DNA of 16,590 nt from Tannerella sp. Its GTDB lineage: Bacteria; Bacteroidota; Bacteroidia; Bacteroidales; Tannerellaceae. The position numbers were made by a program, and so were the translations under genes. The stretch covers positions 1 through 16,590 of the forward strand of contig JAITDQ010000032.1 of assembly GCA_031282485.1 (NCBI GenBank), given 5' to 3'. The notes under the pieces are model-generated. The model did no database searches, was not told where the DNA came from, and was given only the letters and a program-made list of their open reading frames with translations. Positions within the stretch are counted from its first letter, which is position 1. Each line of letters opens with the position of its first letter. Below are positions 15,689-16,590 of the stretch, piece by piece.

Positions 15689-16590
15689 ATGCAGAATTTA
15701 ATAACAAAATATTTTGAAGGACAGATAAGCCCGGAAGAAAAACGGGAGTTGTTTTCACGTGTTCACACCGATGAGGAATGTCGGAAAGAATTTATCGCGA
15801 TACAAAACATACGTGGCCTGACGTCTTGGATGCCTTCCGATGCGGACAACGCCGCGGCAATCGGGAAACTGTTACTTTTCAAACAGTCACGCAGGAGGAA
15901 ACAGGCGAAATCCCTGTACAGGCAATGGATCGGATATGCTGCGGCCGTCGTTATATCGGTCTGTTCCACATGGGCTGTTCTCCATTTCTCAATGCGGGAG
16001 ACGGAACCGGCGGAGCAGACGGCAGAGGTCTATTACGAGGAATTTACAACTCCCGCAGGCCAGCGTGCATTGCTCAAGTTGCAGGATGGAACGACCGTCT
16101 GGTTAAACGCCCGGACAACCCTGCGCTATCCGAACCGTTTCTCAAAAAACGAACGCCGGGTAGAATTAGACGGGGAAGCGTTCTTTGAAGTAAAGGAAAA
16201 TAAAGAATGTCCTTTCATTGTAAACATGGAAACACTGTCGGTGAAAGTAACGGGAACAAAGTTCAACGTGTTTGCATACCGTGGGAACGACGAATATTCA
16301 GTTTCATTAACAGAAGGCGCCGTCAGGGTATTCGATTCGAAAAACGAAAAACTCGGTATGGATTTAAAGCACAACGAACGGGCTGTCCTGAAAGGAACCC
16401 GCTTGCGGAAAGAAACTTTCAACAGTATGAATTTTCTTCTGTGGAAAGACGGCGTCTATGCTTTTGATAATGTACCTTTCGGTGAAATGGTAAAAAAGCT
16501 GGAACTCTATTATGATGTAACAATAACAGTCAAAAACAAATCGCTCGAAAACTACCGTTTCAACGGCAAATTCCGCCAGCGCGACGGCAT
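15689..16590 (+). CDS. FecR-type anti-sigma factor, cut by the right edge
   Basis: The frame is open from ATG 15689 through the last base (300 codons seen, no stop). Residues 1-78 are the cytoplasmic anti-sigma part (ITKYFEGQISPEEKRELF). One membrane helix lies at about 79-100 (QWIGYAAAVVISVCSTWAVL). The FecR domain runs about 118-235: TTPAGQRALLKLQDGTTVWL (120-139), then ELDGEAFFEVKEN (159-171) and VKVTGTKFNVFAY (185-197). The C-terminal DUF4974 begins at about 250 (LWKDGVYAFDNVPFGEMVKK, LELYYDVTI). It should hold the preceding ECF sigma factor inactive until a TonB-dependent transporter with an STN domain signals through its periplasmic part. Roughly 15-40 residues are missing, judged from the usual 310-340 aa. 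Confidence 0.95.
   Translation, partial: MQNLITKYFEGQISPEEKRELFSRVHTDEECRKEFIAIQNIRGLTSWMPSDADNAAAIGKLLLFKQSRRRKQAKSLYRQWIGYAAAVVISVCSTWAVLHFSMRETEPAEQTAEVYYEEFTTPAGQRALLKLQDGTTVWLNARTTLRYPNRFSKNERRVELDGEAFFEVKENKECPFIVNMETLSVKVTGTKFNVFAYRGNDEYSVSLTEGAVRVFDSKNEKLGMDLKHNERAVLKGTRLRKETFNSMNFLLWKDGVYAFDNVPFGEMVKKLELYYDVTITVKNKSLENYRFNGKFRQRDG

Overview
The window reads as a polysaccharide-utilization locus (PUL) from a member of the Bacteroidota, most likely Bacteroidales. The evidence is a SusC/SusD pair, a hybrid two-component regulator (HTCS) with an AraC output domain, a SusC-type leader peptide, an ECF sigma/FecR pair, and promoters matching the Bacteroidota pattern TTTG-N(19-20)-TAnnTTTG. 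No phage, IS element, tRNA, rRNA or CRISPR array was recognised.

Layout from left to right. At 3-71 lies the last 22 codons of an unidentified plus-strand gene. A minus-strand block from 108 to 8829, read right to left, holds susC (TonB-dependent transporter), susD (surface lipoprotein), a stem-loop, a Tat-exported aldo/keto reductase, a DUF2264 putative glycoside hydrolase and a secreted two-domain VOC (glyoxalase-fold) protein. A 612-bp non-coding gap (8830-9441) follows. It holds the susC promoter region and a striking 42-bp tandem repeat array of eight full copies plus one degenerate copy. Next is the HTCS gene on the minus strand (9442-13563) with a textbook promoter. Divergent from it, on the plus strand, are a secreted WbsX/GH99-like protein (13812-14972), an ECF sigma factor (15061-15618) and a FecR-type anti-sigma factor cut by the right edge (15689-16590).

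How the genes probably work together (inference from family knowledge): the HTCS senses a periplasmic oligosaccharide with its N-terminal propellers and activates susC, whose promoter has a good -7 box but no recognisable -33 box. SusC/SusD import the glycan, and the exported enzymes process it. The enzyme set is unusual: no classical endo-acting glycanase is visible, only a DUF2264 protein (a family I recall as CAZy GH154, beta-glucuronidase), an exported aldo/keto reductase, a VOC protein and a GH99-like protein. An acidic or oxidatively modified glycan is a guess only. The sigma/anti-sigma pair probably opens a second, separately controlled locus beyond the right edge.

The most unexplained element is the 42-bp array between the HTCS stop and the susC promoter. 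Its units have a nested symmetric layout with arm lengths 6-5-4-3-4-5-6 plus a 9-nt AT-rich linker, a period of four helical turns, an invariant arm, and partner-arm changes that mostly keep G-U pairing only on the HTCS-sense strand.
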